This document shows positions 11,709-21,290 of a stretch of DNA of 64,000 nucleotides, one piece after another. The notes under the pieces were generated by a model, which saw only the letters and a program-made list of their open reading frames with translations, did not search any database and was not told the origin of the DNA. The stretch spans positions 4,278,001-4,342,000 of the forward strand of contig NC_012522.1 of the NCBI RefSeq assembly GCF_000010805.1. The letters are read 5' to 3'. This DNA is from Rhodococcus opacus B4. GTDB taxonomy: Bacteria > Actinomycetota > Actinomycetes > Mycobacteriales > Mycobacteriaceae. Position 1 is the first letter of the stretch. Every line of letters starts with the position of its first letter. The translations under genes and the position numbers were made by a program.

Positions 11709-13914
11709 CCTTCCGGCGGCGGATCACCGGGTCGACGACGGACAGGATCAGCACCACGACCGTCGCGGCGCCGAACACCGCGACGGACAGGTTCTGCCGC
11801 GGCGGGCGGAACGTCACGACCAGTTCGTGGTCACCCGGCGGCACCGTCACCGCGAGCAGGCCGTGCCATCCCGCGGTCGCGGCCACCGGTTCACCGTCGA
11901 CGGTGGCCGAGTAACCGGGCCACGCCAGTCGCGCGAACGAGACGGTGCCGCCGCTGCCCGTCACCCGCACGGTCTCCGTGGCCGCGCTCGACTCGGACGA
12001 GAGCACCCGGACGCCGTCGGAGGCGAACGACACCCGCCCGGGCAGGGGCAGCGGCCGGTCGCGCTGCAGAACCGTCCGGGAATCGCTGCGTTCCGTGACG
12101 TGCCAGCCCGGCGGGGGCGGCGTCGTCGCCACCTCGGGCACCAGCGCGTGCTGCACCACGAGGGTCGAGACACGCAGGTAGTCGATCAGCGGGACCGGGA
12201 TGTCCGCGTTCACCGGCTGCCACAGCGCCCCGTAGACGCCGGGGCAGACGGCGCCGCGGTAATCCATGCACAGGGCCTCCTGGAATTCGGTGAACCCGAT
12301 GCCGGTGTACGCGTTGATGCTGCCTTCCACGGACGACGCCATGATCTCGTTGCCGAACAGGATCCGGCCGGCCGTGATGTCGGCGTTCGGGGTGTCGTTC
12401 AGCGCGGCGAGCTGCAGGACGGTGCCCTGATAGCGGTCCGTCTGCCCGGACAGGGTGGCCGTGCTCGCCGGGTCGGCGCGGCTGCCGCGCTCGATGTCGT
12501 GGGTGAGGGACCAGACCTGGGCGGCACTCACCACCAGGGTGCCGAGGACGAGGGCGGCGACGAGACCGCTCGGGCCGCCGGTGCGCCGGGCGAAGTATGC
12601 GATCGCGCACAGCGCCGCGACGAGTAGCGCGAACAGCACGTGCCGGCCGGTCAGGGCAGGCGAGGACGCGAACGCCAGGTAGAAGCCCAGCACGATCAGC
12701 ACCGCCGAAGCCGTCGCCCGCCGACGCACCCGGTCGCGGGCAAGGCCCAGCGACAGCGCGAGCGACAGACCCACCAGCAGGCAGAGGTACAGATACTCGA
12801 CCAGCCGGATCGGCCAGCGGAACATCCCGACGTTCGACGGTCCGAACGTGAAGAGGAAGTAGACGACGGCGATCATCCCGAGGCTGATCAGCTGCCGCCC
12901 GTGGGTGCGGCGGAACCCCGGCGACGCGAACAGGGCGCGGATCCGCCCCCACGGCAGCCACGGCAGCAGCGGCAGCACGAACCAGGCGAGGTAGAGCGAC
13001 GGGATGACCTCGACGGGGCCGCCGAACGTCATGATCACCGGGAGGTAGGACGGGCTGCTCATCGCCGCGAGTCCGCCGAGCTGCGGCTGCAGGAACGTGT
13101 CGTTGAAGATGCCGGTGCTGCCGGCGCGGGTGGTCACGTCGACGCTGAGGAACAGCGGCAGATACGTCACGAGCGCGCCGGTGCCCGCGCACGCACCGGT
13201 GATCACCAGCACGAGCAGGCGGAAGAATTCCCGTCGCACGAGGAGTTCGACCCCGAGGCCCAGGAGGACCACCACCGCACCCAGCGCGGCGTACGGGTTG
13301 CCCATGCTCACCGTCAGCGCGCCGATCAGGAAGGTGACCAGCGGGTTCGTGCGACCGCGGGACAGGCGCAGCGCGGACCACCAGAACAGCGTCACCCACG
13401 CGACCGCCATCATCCCGGACGGCCATCCGCCGGCCTCGTAGAACAGGGTGAAACCGCTGAATGGAATCGTCAGCCCGGCGAGGATCGCGGGACCGCGGCG
13501 GGCACCGTATTCGCGGCACAGCAGGTACGTTGCGAGGGCGAACAACGCGAGGAACTCGGTCATGATCACGAACGCCGCGACCGACAGGTCCTCGAACTTC
13601 GCGGCCAGCGCGTAATTGGCCAGGTTGACGGGGTTGTAGAGGCCGTAGGCCGCCTCACCGGCGTAGTTGCCACCGATCCAGGCGTCGGGGTTGACGGTGA
13701 GCCACCGCCCGGCCAGCAGTTCCGTCCCGATCCGGTGCCAGGACGGCACGAACGATTCGAGCATGTCGCCGCCGTAGTAGAAGCGGTCGTCGACCATCCG
13801 CGGAATCGTCGCGATGGCCGCGGCCACCACCGCGACCGCCAGTGCCACCGTCCACTCGGGAACGCCGCGTATCGATCGGGTGACGGTCGAGGACACGGAC
13901 GCGGAGGGTGCCAC
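11680..13914 (-). CDS. YfhO-like large integral membrane protein
   Basis: A 744-residue protein with about a dozen hydrophobic segments up to residue 500, then a soluble extracytoplasmic domain (about 500-710) and a last membrane helix (about 712-732). The start RFYYGGDMLESFVPSWHRIGTELLAGRWLTVNP resembles YfhO and other GT-C-like proteins. In some bacteria YfhO-type proteins glycosylate cell-wall polymers. A role in envelope glycan decoration is likely given the neighbours. It is divergent from the GT2 gene across 31 bp. Confidence 0.7.
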   Translation of the reverse strand: MAPSASVSSTVTRSIRGVPEWTVALAVAVVAAAIATIPRMVDDRFYYGGDMLESFVPSWHRIGTELLAGRWLTVNPDAWIGGNYAGEAAYGLYNPVNLANYALAAKFEDLSVAAFVIMTEFLALFALATYLLCREYGARRGPAILAGLTIPFSGFTLFYEAGGWPSGMMAVAWVTLFWWSALRLSRGRTNPLVTFLIGALTVSMGNPYAALGAVVVLLGLGVELLVRREFFRLLVLVITGACAGTGALVTYLPLFLSVDVTTRAGSTGIFNDTFLQPQLGGLAAMSSPSYLPVIMTFGGPVEVIPSLYLAWFVLPLLPWLPWGRIRALFASPGFRRTHGRQLISLGMIAVVYFLFTFGPSNVGMFRWPIRLVEYLYLCLLVGLSLALSLGLARDRVRRRATASAVLIVLGFYLAFASSPALTGRHVLFALLVAALCAIAYFARRTGGPSGLVAALVLGTLVVSAAQVWSLTHDIERGSRADPASTATLSGQTDRYQGTVLQLAALNDTPNADITAGRILFGNEIMASSVEGSINAYTGIGFTEFQEALCMDYRGAVCPGVYGALWQPVNADIPVPLIDYLRVSTLVVQHALVPEVATTPPPPGWHVTERSDSRTVLQRDRPLPLPGRVSFASDGVRVLSSESSAATETVRVTGSGGTVSFARLAWPGYSATVDGEPVAATAGWHGLLAVTVPPGDHELVVTFRPPRQNLSVAVFGAATVVVLILSVVDPVIRRRKVSAATTRTT

Positions 13915-13945
13915 GGGTTCCGAGCCTACGAGTTAGGCTGCGCCC

Positions 13946-14749
13946 GTGCGCCTTTTCGGTTGTTCCCACGACCAGAAAGGCGCACGGGCGCCGAAGGCGC
14001 TCTCCGTCGTCATCCCCGCCTACAACTCCGCCGCCGTCATCGAGCAGACCGTCCGCCGGGTGGCCGAACGGCTGGCCGGACACGACGTCGAGATCATCGT
14101 CGTGGAGAACGGATCGACCGACGACACTCCGGACATCTGCACCCGCCTCGCCGCGGACTGGGCGCCCGGGCCCGTGTCCCTCACCGTCCTGCGGAGCGAG
14201 AAGGGCATGGGCAACGCGTTGCGGACGGGCGCGGAGGCGAGCCGCGGCGCGCACGTGCTGCTCACCGCCGACGACCTGCCGTTCGGATTCGACGACCTCG
14301 ACGGCGCCGAGAAATTCGCCGAGCGCCACGACGGCCGGCTGCCCGAGGTCGTGATCGGGTCCAAGGCCCACCCCGACTCACAGGTGCGGCGCGGCGCCCT
14401 GCGGGGAACCCTGACGTGGGGTTTCGCCGCCATGCGGCGGGTGGTCCTCGGGATGCGCACCGGCGATCCGCAGGGCACCGTCCTGATGGACGGCGAACTG
14501 ATCCGCGAACTGGTTCCCGACCTGTCCGAGCCCGGCTTCCTGTTCACCACCGAACTGGTCTACCTCGCGGAGCGGGCCGGCCTCGTTCCGGTCGAGGTGC
14601 CGGTGCGTCTGAGCGCCGACCACGACAGCCACGAAACCCGCATATCCAGGGCCGATGTGCTTGCGATGGGGGTGGGGCTGTTCCGGTTGCGGGCCCGTCA
14701 CCGGGACGGAGGTCGCCTCGCATGGTCGGGGAGCGCGGCGCGAGGTTGA
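13946..14749 (+). CDS. family 2 glycosyltransferase
   Basis: A 267-residue GT-A glycosyltransferase. VVIPAYNSAAVIEQTV is the nucleotide-binding start, and VVENGSTDDTPDI and TADDLPFGFDD supply the acidic residues. It resembles polyprenol-phosphate hexose transferases but has no membrane helices, so it likely works with the adjacent GT-C-like membrane proteins. The GTG start at 13946 is 31 bp from the divergent YfhO-like gene. It is followed after 81 bp by glfT2. Confidence 0.78.
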   Translation: MRLFGCSHDQKGARAPKALSVVIPAYNSAAVIEQTVRRVAERLAGHDVEIIVVENGSTDDTPDICTRLAADWAPGPVSLTVLRSEKGMGNALRTGAEASRGAHVLLTADDLPFGFDDLDGAEKFAERHDGRLPEVVIGSKAHPDSQVRRGALRGTLTWGFAAMRRVVLGMRTGDPQGTVLMDGELIRELVPDLSEPGFLFTTELVYLAERAGLVPVEVPVRLSADHDSHETRISRADVLAMGVGLFRLRARHRDGGRLAWSGSAARG

Positions 14750-14830
14750 TACCCTGCGAACCGAGAAGAGGATCGTGCCGTCGCGTTGGTGCGGTCCAGC
14801 CCACCTCTCGCGGGGAACAGTAGGAGCACT

Positions 14831-16720
14831 ATGAACGAGTCTGCGTCGGTAGCACCTGTGGACGGGAGCACGGCCGCGGTACGGAGTGCTCTCACCGAGC
14901 ATCGCGCACCCGACCGCCTGGTGGTGGCGCGAGGTCTGTTCACGGGACCGACCACCCGGGTGAAGGACGACCTGTACGCCCGGATCGTCAAGGGCCGCGC
15001 CCACCGCGAACGGTACGTGGTGCACCTCGAGAAGGGGGCGACGGTCGACACCGACACCTACTTCGGCCGGTTCGCGGCCAGCTACTACCAGCGCTGGACC
15101 ACGGTCACCGACGTGACCGTCGCGTTCCGCCACGAGGCCGACGGCCGCGCCGTGGTTGCCCTGCGCGGCTCCGATTCGGGCGGCAACTCCCGCATCCTGT
15201 CGACGACGGAGATCGACGGCACGGGCACGGCCACGCTGTCCGCGAAGCTCGACTCGTACCTCGACGGCGGCTCCCTGTGGGTCGAGTTCACCGCCGTCGA
15301 CGGCCCCCTGACCGTGAGCGAACTGGAGTGGACCGTCGCCGCGCCGTCCGTGATCCGTCCCGCCGCGATCGCGATCTGCACGTTCAACCGCGCCGACGAC
15401 TGCGCCGAGACCGTCGCCGCCATCGCGAACGACCCGACGATGGCGTCCGGCATCGACGCCGTGTACGTGGTCGACCAGGGCAGCGACCACGTGTCGGACC
15501 GGGAGAAGTTCACCGAGGTCGCCGGGATCCTGGGCGACAAACTCGTCTACCTGCGGCAGCCGAACCTCGGCGGGGCCGGCGGCTTCACCCGCGGCATGTA
15601 CGAGGTGTCGGGCATCAACGAGCACGCCAACCTGATCCTGATGGACGACGACATCCTGTGCGAGCCGGAGTCGATCCTGCGGATGAACGCGTTCGCGAAC
15701 GTCACCTCGGAGCCGACGCTCGTCGGCGCGCAGATGCTGTACCTGATGAACCCGGAGCACCTGCACGTCAGCGCGGAGGAAGCAGACCTGTCGAAGCTGA
15801 AGGCGGGCCGCTGGGCGGCCGGGTCGCGGCACGACATCAACCTGCTGAAGAAGAAGCAGCACAAGCGCGTCGACGCCGGATACAACGCGTGGTGGTCGTG
15901 CCTGATCCCCGCCGAGGTGGTCGCGCAGATCGGGCTCCCGCTGCCGATGTTCTTCCAGTGGGACGACATCGAGTACGGCATCCGTGCCCGCGCGGCCGGA
16001 TTCGTCACGGTCACGCTGCCCAACGCCGGCGTGTGGCATGCGGATTTCCACTGGAAGGACCGCGACGACTGGGCCAAGTACTTCAGCATCCGCAACTCGC
16101 TGATCGCGGCCGCGCTGCACAGCGATTTCGACGCCAAGTCGCTGAGCAAGCTGATGACGCGGGAGATCACCCAGTACCTGGTGTCGATGCAGTACGGGTT
16201 GGCGTACACCATGATTCGCGGCATCGAGGACTTCCTCGAGGGACCGAAGGTACTCGAGGACGGCGGCCAGGCCGTGCTCGCGGCGATCCGGGAGGAGCGC
16301 AAGCGGTTCCCGGAAACCGTCAAGCATCCCGCGACGAACATCCCCGGTGTCCGCAACTCCGACCTCGTCACCCGGCACGCCGGTTTCCAGCCGGACAAGA
16401 GCAAGATCGACCTCGTCCTCGCCAAGCGCGCGGCCTACCAGTGGCTCGGCCGCACCCAGCACGGTGTCGCGAGTATCCCTGTGGCCGAGGCGCACTGGTG
16501 GCACGTGTCGCTGTTCGACACCGCCGTCATCACCGACGCGTCCCAGTCCGGGGTGCGGGTGCGCCGCCGCGACAAGGAGACCGCGCGCGAACTCACGGCC
16601 CGGACCGCGAAGCTGATGAAGCGGTTCCGCGAGGATGCGGCATCGACGCAGCGTCAGTACCGGGATGCGTTGCCGCAGCTCACCAGTCGAGAGAACTGGG
16701 CCCGCCTCTACGGCCAGTGA
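14831..16720 (+). CDS. glfT2: galactofuranosyltransferase GlfT2
   Basis: A 629-residue processive GT2 that polymerises the galactan of arabinogalactan from UDP-Galf; M. tuberculosis GlfT2 is similar in length (637). An N-terminal beta-sandwich precedes a GT-A domain starting at AICTFNRADD. The metal-binding DDD is at about 272-274 in LILMDDDIL. The WDD is at about 377-379 in FFQWDDIEYG, with His residues in VWHADFHWKD. The ATG at 14831 is preceded by TAGGAG and matches the family start. Its stop overlaps the next gene's GTG by 4 bp. Confidence 0.95.
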   Translation: MNESASVAPVDGSTAAVRSALTEHRAPDRLVVARGLFTGPTTRVKDDLYARIVKGRAHRERYVVHLEKGATVDTDTYFGRFAASYYQRWTTVTDVTVAFRHEADGRAVVALRGSDSGGNSRILSTTEIDGTGTATLSAKLDSYLDGGSLWVEFTAVDGPLTVSELEWTVAAPSVIRPAAIAICTFNRADDCAETVAAIANDPTMASGIDAVYVVDQGSDHVSDREKFTEVAGILGDKLVYLRQPNLGGAGGFTRGMYEVSGINEHANLILMDDDILCEPESILRMNAFANVTSEPTLVGAQMLYLMNPEHLHVSAEEADLSKLKAGRWAAGSRHDINLLKKKQHKRVDAGYNAWWSCLIPAEVVAQIGLPLPMFFQWDDIEYGIRARAAGFVTVTLPNAGVWHADFHWKDRDDWAKYFSIRNSLIAAALHSDFDAKSLSKLMTREITQYLVSMQYGLAYTMIRGIEDFLEGPKVLEDGGQAVLAAIREERKRFPETVKHPATNIPGVRNSDLVTRHAGFQPDKSKIDLVLAKRAAYQWLGRTQHGVASIPVAEAHWWHVSLFDTAVITDASQSGVRVRRRDKETARELTARTAKLMKRFREDAASTQRQYRDALPQLTSRENWARLYGQ

Positions 16721-18231
16721 CGGTGTCCGGGCAGCTGCCTGACCGCGGGCTGCTCCGGGATTCGTCCCTCGTCTTCGCGCTCGGTGTGCTGCTCGGCGCG
16801 GCGTGGAGTTGGCGTCCGTCGTTCTGGTACGACGAGGTCGCGACGCTGTATTCGAGCCAGCGGTCCCGGCCGGACCTGTCGCATCTGCTCGGCCACATCG
16901 ACGCCGTGCACGGCCTGTACTACGTCGCGATGCGCTACTGGTTCGCGGTGTTCGGGGCGTCGGAGTTCTCGTCGCGGTTCCCGAGCGCCCTGGCCGTGGG
17001 CGCCGCGGGTGCGGGTGTGGTGGTGCTCGGTGCGCTGATCGCGACCCGGCGGGTGGCGGTGCTGTCCGGACTTCTGTTCGTGATCCTGCCGAGCGTCACG
17101 TGGGCGGCCGCGGAGGCCCGCGGATACGCGGCCACGGCGGCGGCCGCGGTGTGGCTGACCGTCATTCTCCTTGGGGCACTGAGACTCCGGCGGTGGTGGC
17201 TGTGGGCGCTGTACGCCGTAGGCCTGGCGGTGTCGATCGTGTTGTTCGTCTACCTCCTCACGCTGGTGCCCGCGCACCTGCTGACGCTCCTGCTGCTCCG
17301 CGCGGCCCGAAGGTCCTGGCTCGGATGGGCGGCGGCCACGGCCGCGGGGCTGGTGGTCGCGGCGCCGTTCGTGGCGCTGGTGCGCCGGGAAGCCGTCCAG
17401 GTGGCGTGGATCCCGCCGCTCGACGGCCACCTGCCCCGGGCCGTGGCCGAGTACCAGTGGTTCGTCGGCGCACCGTGGTTCGCCGTGCTGTTCGCGGTGC
17501 TGGTCGTGGCGGGGTCGGTGGCGCTGGCGCGCGGTCGCCGGCTGCCCGCGGTGCTGTCGATCGCGCTGCCGTGGATCGCGGTGCCGATGGCGCTGCTGCT
17601 CGTCTACTCGCTGCTCCGCAGCCCGGTGTACCTCCCGCGGTACTTCACGTTCACGACACCCGCGGTGGCCCTGATCGGCGGACTCTGCCTGGCCGCGCTG
17701 GCCCGCGCATGGTGGCAGTGCGCCGCGGTGCTGGCCGTGTTCGCGGTGGCCGCGTCGCCGGCCTACGTCGCGCAGCGCGAGCAGTGGGCGAAACCCAGCG
17801 GCATGGACTTCAGCACCGCCAACGTCTTCGCCGGGCAGCATCTCCGGCCGGGGGACTGCGTGCTGTTCGACAAACCGGCCTGGAACCCCACGTCGCTGCG
17901 CCTCGTGAAGGACGTGCGACCGGAATCGTTCGACGGCACCCGCGACATCGGGCTCGGGACCACCGCCGCGAGTCGGGGGTCGCTGTGGGACGACGAAGTC
18001 GCCGTCCCGGATCTCGCCGGTGCGCTCGACTCGTGCTCGGTGGTCTGGTTCTTCACCGACTACGAACGCGACAGCGAGCGCATCATCCGGCACACGTCCA
18101 ACGAGGTGTGGACGCTGCCGCCGTACCACTTCGAGGACACCGAGGCGTTCGCCGCGCTCACGAGGTCGGGACTGCGGATCGACGACCGGGTGACGTTCAA
18201 CGTCACCCAGGCGGTGAAGCTGGTGCGGTGA
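16717..18231 (+). CDS. GT-C (GT39/ArnT-like) glycosyltransferase
   Basis: A 504-residue polytopic membrane protein. The first periplasmic loop carries the acidic GT-C signature SFWYDEVATLYSS, followed by about nine to ten hydrophobic helices and a C-terminal extracytoplasmic domain (about 360-504). Such proteins transfer a sugar from a polyprenyl-phosphate donor. The GTG at 16717 overlaps the glfT2 stop (GTGA), indicating translational coupling and a role in galactan or related envelope glycans. Confidence 0.8.
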   Translation: MTVSGQLPDRGLLRDSSLVFALGVLLGAAWSWRPSFWYDEVATLYSSQRSRPDLSHLLGHIDAVHGLYYVAMRYWFAVFGASEFSSRFPSALAVGAAGAGVVVLGALIATRRVAVLSGLLFVILPSVTWAAAEARGYAATAAAAVWLTVILLGALRLRRWWLWALYAVGLAVSIVLFVYLLTLVPAHLLTLLLLRAARRSWLGWAAATAAGLVVAAPFVALVRREAVQVAWIPPLDGHLPRAVAEYQWFVGAPWFAVLFAVLVVAGSVALARGRRLPAVLSIALPWIAVPMALLLVYSLLRSPVYLPRYFTFTTPAVALIGGLCLAALARAWWQCAAVLAVFAVAASPAYVAQREQWAKPSGMDFSTANVFAGQHLRPGDCVLFDKPAWNPTSLRLVKDVRPESFDGTRDIGLGTTAASRGSLWDDEVAVPDLAGALDSCSVVWFFTDYERDSERIIRHTSNEVWTLPPYHFEDTEAFAALTRSGLRIDDRVTFNVTQAVKLVR

Positions 18232-19078
18232 TCCGCACGACCACCTGCTCGTGGTTGGCGGTGTAGCTGAGGTACTCGAATCCGACGCCGGTGCGGTCGA
18301 CGAACTCCGTCCACGCCCGGTACTCGTGCTCCTGCCAGCCGGGGAAGTTGAAGAACTCGTCGAACACGATCACCGTGCCCGCGACGAGCCGCCGTTCGAG
18401 CCGGTCGAGCACCGATTTCGTCGACGAGTACAGGTCGGCGTCGAGATGCACGAACGACACCGGTCCGGGGTGCTTGCCGAGGAAGCCCGACAGCGTGTCC
18501 TCGAACAGTCCGGGCACCAACTCCGCGCCCCGCACCTTGGGCAGTTTCTCCTGCGCGAACTCCCCGGCCGGGAACCCGGTGCGCCACGTCTGCGGCAGAC
18601 CGGAGAACACGTCGAACCCGAACACCTCGTGCTCGGCGTCCTTCAACTGCTCGACGATGATCCGGAGCGTGGTGCCCGACGCCACCCCGAACTCGAGGGC
18701 CATCCCCTCGACCTCCACCTGCGACAGTCCGTACCGCAGCGTGTCCTGCGGGTTCCAGAACACCGGCGCCTTCGGCATGTGTTCGAGCACGAACTCCGCG
18801 GCCTCGTTCGTGGCCCGCATGTCCAGCGCCTGGGTGATGTCGCGGCGGGCCTGCTGCTCGAGTTCACCGAGCCGCTGCTGGACGTCGGAGATCTCCATGC
18901 GGGCGTCGGAGAGCTCGGACAGCACCCGCGCCAGTTCCTGGTTGGTCGCGCTCAACTCGGCGAGGGTCTGGTCGTGCTGGTTCTCGGTGAGCTCGCGGGA
19001 CCGCCGGTCGGATTCGGCGATCACCTCGGACATGGCACGTTGCAGCTTGAGACGGGCCTTTCTCCGAAGATCGAACAT
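18203..19078 (-). CDS. coiled-coil TylF/MycF-like methyltransferase
   Basis: A 291-residue protein. Residues about 25-85 are a predicted coiled coil rich in Glu, Gln, Leu and Arg. The SAM-binding domain contains LEFGVASGTTLRIIVEQ, FGFDVFSGLP and FVHLDADLYSSTKSVLD, characteristic of macrocin-O-methyltransferase-type enzymes. The D-x-D after FVHL is likely the metal/catalytic site. It probably O-methylates a sugar, and its position next to glfT2 suggests an envelope glycan. It overlaps the convergent GT-C gene by 29 bp. Confidence 0.78.
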   Translation of the reverse strand: MFDLRRKARLKLQRAMSEVIAESDRRSRELTENQHDQTLAELSATNQELARVLSELSDARMEISDVQQRLGELEQQARRDITQALDMRATNEAAEFVLEHMPKAPVFWNPQDTLRYGLSQVEVEGMALEFGVASGTTLRIIVEQLKDAEHEVFGFDVFSGLPQTWRTGFPAGEFAQEKLPKVRGAELVPGLFEDTLSGFLGKHPGPVSFVHLDADLYSSTKSVLDRLERRLVAGTVIVFDEFFNFPGWQEHEYRAWTEFVDRTGVGFEYLSYTANHEQVVVRITAPASPPG

Positions 19079-19142
19079 ATCCCCATGTTGCCAGTCCGCA
19101 TCCCGGCTCAGCGAATGAACCGGGATGCGGGACGGACGCCGG

Positions 19143-20225
19143 TCAGCGACCGCGGCTGCGGTACAGCTGCCGTTGCCAGCGGGCGATGGTCTTCCACTCG
19201 CGTTCCCGCTCGGCCCGCAGCCGCGCGTCGGTGCGCGACGCGATCCACCCGTTCTCGCGAATCAGCTTGCGGTAGCTGGCGAGTCTGCGTTCGGGCAGGT
19301 CGCCGGCCGCCACGGCGCCCTGGACCGCGCAGCCGGGTTCGGCGTCGTGCGAGCAGTCCGCGAACCGGCACTGCGCCGCGAGTTCCTCGATCTCGGGGAA
19401 CGTCTTGTCGATGCCGTCGGCCGCCTCCCACATGCCGACACCCCGCAGTCCCGGCGTGTCGATCAGGGCGCCGCCGGACGGCAACGGCAGCAGTTCCCGG
19501 TGCGCCGTCGTGTGACGCCCCTTGTTGTCGCCTTCGCGGACGCGTCCGGTGGTGAGCACGTCCTCGCCGAGCAACGCGTTCGCGAGCGTCGACTTGCCCG
19601 CGCCCGACGGCCCGATGAGGGCGACGGTCCCGTCGATCACGGCGGTGAGGACGTCGATGCCGTCGCCGGTGTCGGCGCTCACCGCGACCACGGCCGCGCC
19701 CGGCGACACCGCCGCCACCTCCGCGGTCGCGAGGGAAACATCCTGCACGACATCGGATTTGGTGAGCGCGACGACCGGCTGCGCGCCGCTCTCCCACGAC
19801 AGTGCGAGCAGGCGTTCGATGCGCCCGAGGTCGAGGGCGGTGTCCAGTGCCGCGGCGATGACGACCGTGTCGACGTTGGCCGCGAGGAGTTGTCCCTCGG
19901 ACCGGCCGGACGCGGACGACCGGACGATCGCGCTGCGCCGGGGCAGCAGATCGGCGACGGCGATCTCGTCGCCGTGCCGGTGGATGGTCACCCAGTCGCC
20001 GGTGCAGAGCGTGTGCTCACCGGCCAGCGCGCGGACGATGCCGGCGGGTGCGGCGACGTCGCAGCGACCGCGGTCCACGCGGATCACCCGCCCGGGCTCG
20101 CGACCGTCGGCCGGGTAGTTGTCGAAGGTGTCGGAAAGTGTGTCGTTCCAGCCGTAGGGCAGGAGGCGTTCGGAATCGAACATGATGGGTGTGATCCTCG
20201 GGTCGATGAGTGCCGACCGGACCAC
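19143..20225 (-). CDS. rsgA: ribosome small subunit GTPase RsgA
   Basis: A circularly permuted GTPase that checks 30S maturation. An N-terminal OB fold is followed by G4 (TKSD), G1 (GPSGAGKST) and G3 (DTPGLR), in the permuted order of the family. A C-terminal zinc knuckle CRFADCSHDAEPGC ends the domain. The GTG start at 20225 gives 360 residues; an ATG at 20183, 14 codons in, is an equally good start. Confidence 0.92.
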   Translation of the reverse strand: MVRSALIDPRITPIMFDSERLLPYGWNDTLSDTFDNYPADGREPGRVIRVDRGRCDVAAPAGIVRALAGEHTLCTGDWVTIHRHGDEIAVADLLPRRSAIVRSSASGRSEGQLLAANVDTVVIAAALDTALDLGRIERLLALSWESGAQPVVALTKSDVVQDVSLATAEVAAVSPGAAVVAVSADTGDGIDVLTAVIDGTVALIGPSGAGKSTLANALLGEDVLTTGRVREGDNKGRHTTAHRELLPLPSGGALIDTPGLRGVGMWEAADGIDKTFPEIEELAAQCRFADCSHDAEPGCAVQGAVAAGDLPERRLASYRKLIRENGWIASRTDARLRAEREREWKTIARWQRQLYRSRGR

Positions 20226-20349
20226 TGCGCGGGTTCGGTCAGGCGAAGGGGAAGGGGGAGTGGACGCACGCGGCGTCGACCGACGAGACAGTCATCGGAC
20301 ACTCACTCCTTCACACACCTCAGGATCGTTCGATCGGAAACCATGCTCC

Positions 20350-20369
20350 CACCCGGCGGAAGCCGGGTG
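20350..20369 (-). terminator. hairpin terminator of the wzm-wzt-glfT1 operon
   Basis: CACCCGGC-GGAA-GCCGGGTG forms a perfect 8-bp stem with a 4-base loop. It lies 9 bp past the glfT1 stop on the transcribed strand. No T-tract follows, as is common in actinobacteria. Confidence 0.55.
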
Positions 20370-20378
20370 CAACCGAAT

Positions 20379-21290
20379 TTACGGACGCTCGAACCGCTCC
20401 TGACGGCCCAGCTTGCGCAGTCGCATCCACTCCCGCAGACCCTGCGGATCACGCCTCGTGACGAGGAAGTACCACCCGAACCGCACCCATTCCTGCGGCA
20501 GCAGCTTCCGCATGCCCGGCTGCGACAGCAGATAGCCGCGGTTGCGGTAGGTGAAGAATCGCTTCGTCTCGTTGTCCGGGTACTGCGTGTGCATCCGGCC
20601 GCCGAGGATCGGCTTGAACTCCTCCGCGCCGTTCGGGTGCACGTACGCCGTCTGCAGGCAGGTGCCGAACGGCAGCCCCGACCGCACCAGCCGGCGATGC
20701 ACCTCCACCTCGTCGCCGCGGACGAACAGACGCAGGTCGGGGACGCCGACCGTGTCGATCGCCGACGCGCGGAACAGGGCGCCGTTGAACAGCGACGCGA
20801 TGCCCGGGAGCAGGTCGGCCGAGTCGTCGCCGTCGGTGAACAGTTCGGAGCGCAGCCGACGCCACTCCACGCCGCGGCGCAGCGGGAACGCGAGACGGTC
20901 GGGGTCGTCGATGTCGCAGACCACGGGCGAAACCTCGGCGAGCCCGTGCCGCTGCGCGCAGTCGAGCAGCGTCTCCAGGACCTTCGGCCCCTCGGGGCGG
21001 CCGTCGTCGTCGGCCAGCCACACCCAGTCGGCGCCGAGCGAGAGGGCGTACAGAATCCCGAGCGCGAAGCCGCCCGCGCCACCCAGATTGTGCTGCGACC
21101 CGAGGTAGCTGGTAGGGATCCCGCACGACTCGACGAGTGCGCGCACGTCGTCCTCGGCGGCGTTGTCCACGACCACCAGATGGTCCAGCGGGCGCGTCTG
21201 CGAGCCGAGGACCTTCAGCGATTCCGCCAGCAGTTCGCGGCGCTTGTGGGTGACGACGACGCCGACGATCCGCTCGGCCGCAGCGCTCAC
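20379..21290 (-). CDS. glfT1: galactofuranosyltransferase GlfT1
   Basis: A 303-residue GT2 that adds the first Galf residues to the rhamnose-GlcNAc-decaprenyl primer. VVVTHKRRELLAESL opens the fold, VVVDNAAEDD and WLADDDGRPEG hold the acidic metal site, and HNLGGAGGFALG is the GlfT-type loop also present in GlfT2. It matches Rv3782. The GTG start overlaps the wzt stop by 4 bp. Confidence 0.92.
   Translation of the reverse strand: MSAAAERIVGVVVTHKRRELLAESLKVLGSQTRPLDHLVVVDNAAEDDVRALVESCGIPTSYLGSQHNLGGAGGFALGILYALSLGADWVWLADDDGRPEGPKVLETLLDCAQRHGLAEVSPVVCDIDDPDRLAFPLRRGVEWRRLRSELFTDGDDSADLLPGIASLFNGALFRASAIDTVGVPDLRLFVRGDEVEVHRRLVRSGLPFGTCLQTAYVHPNGAEEFKPILGGRMHTQYPDNETKRFFTYRNRGYLLSQPGMRKLLPQEWVRFGWYFLVTRRDPQGLREWMRLRKLGRQERFERP

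Noticed and set aside
12640..14823. Very long rightward frame across the YfhO-like and GT2 genes
   Set aside because: Low-complexity Arg/Gly/Asp product without homology; the membrane protein and GT2 explain the region.
15277..16716. Upstream extension of the GT-C gene through glfT2
   Set aside because: The extension is an off-frame translation of glfT2. The GTG at 16717 overlapping the glfT2 stop is a normal coupled start.
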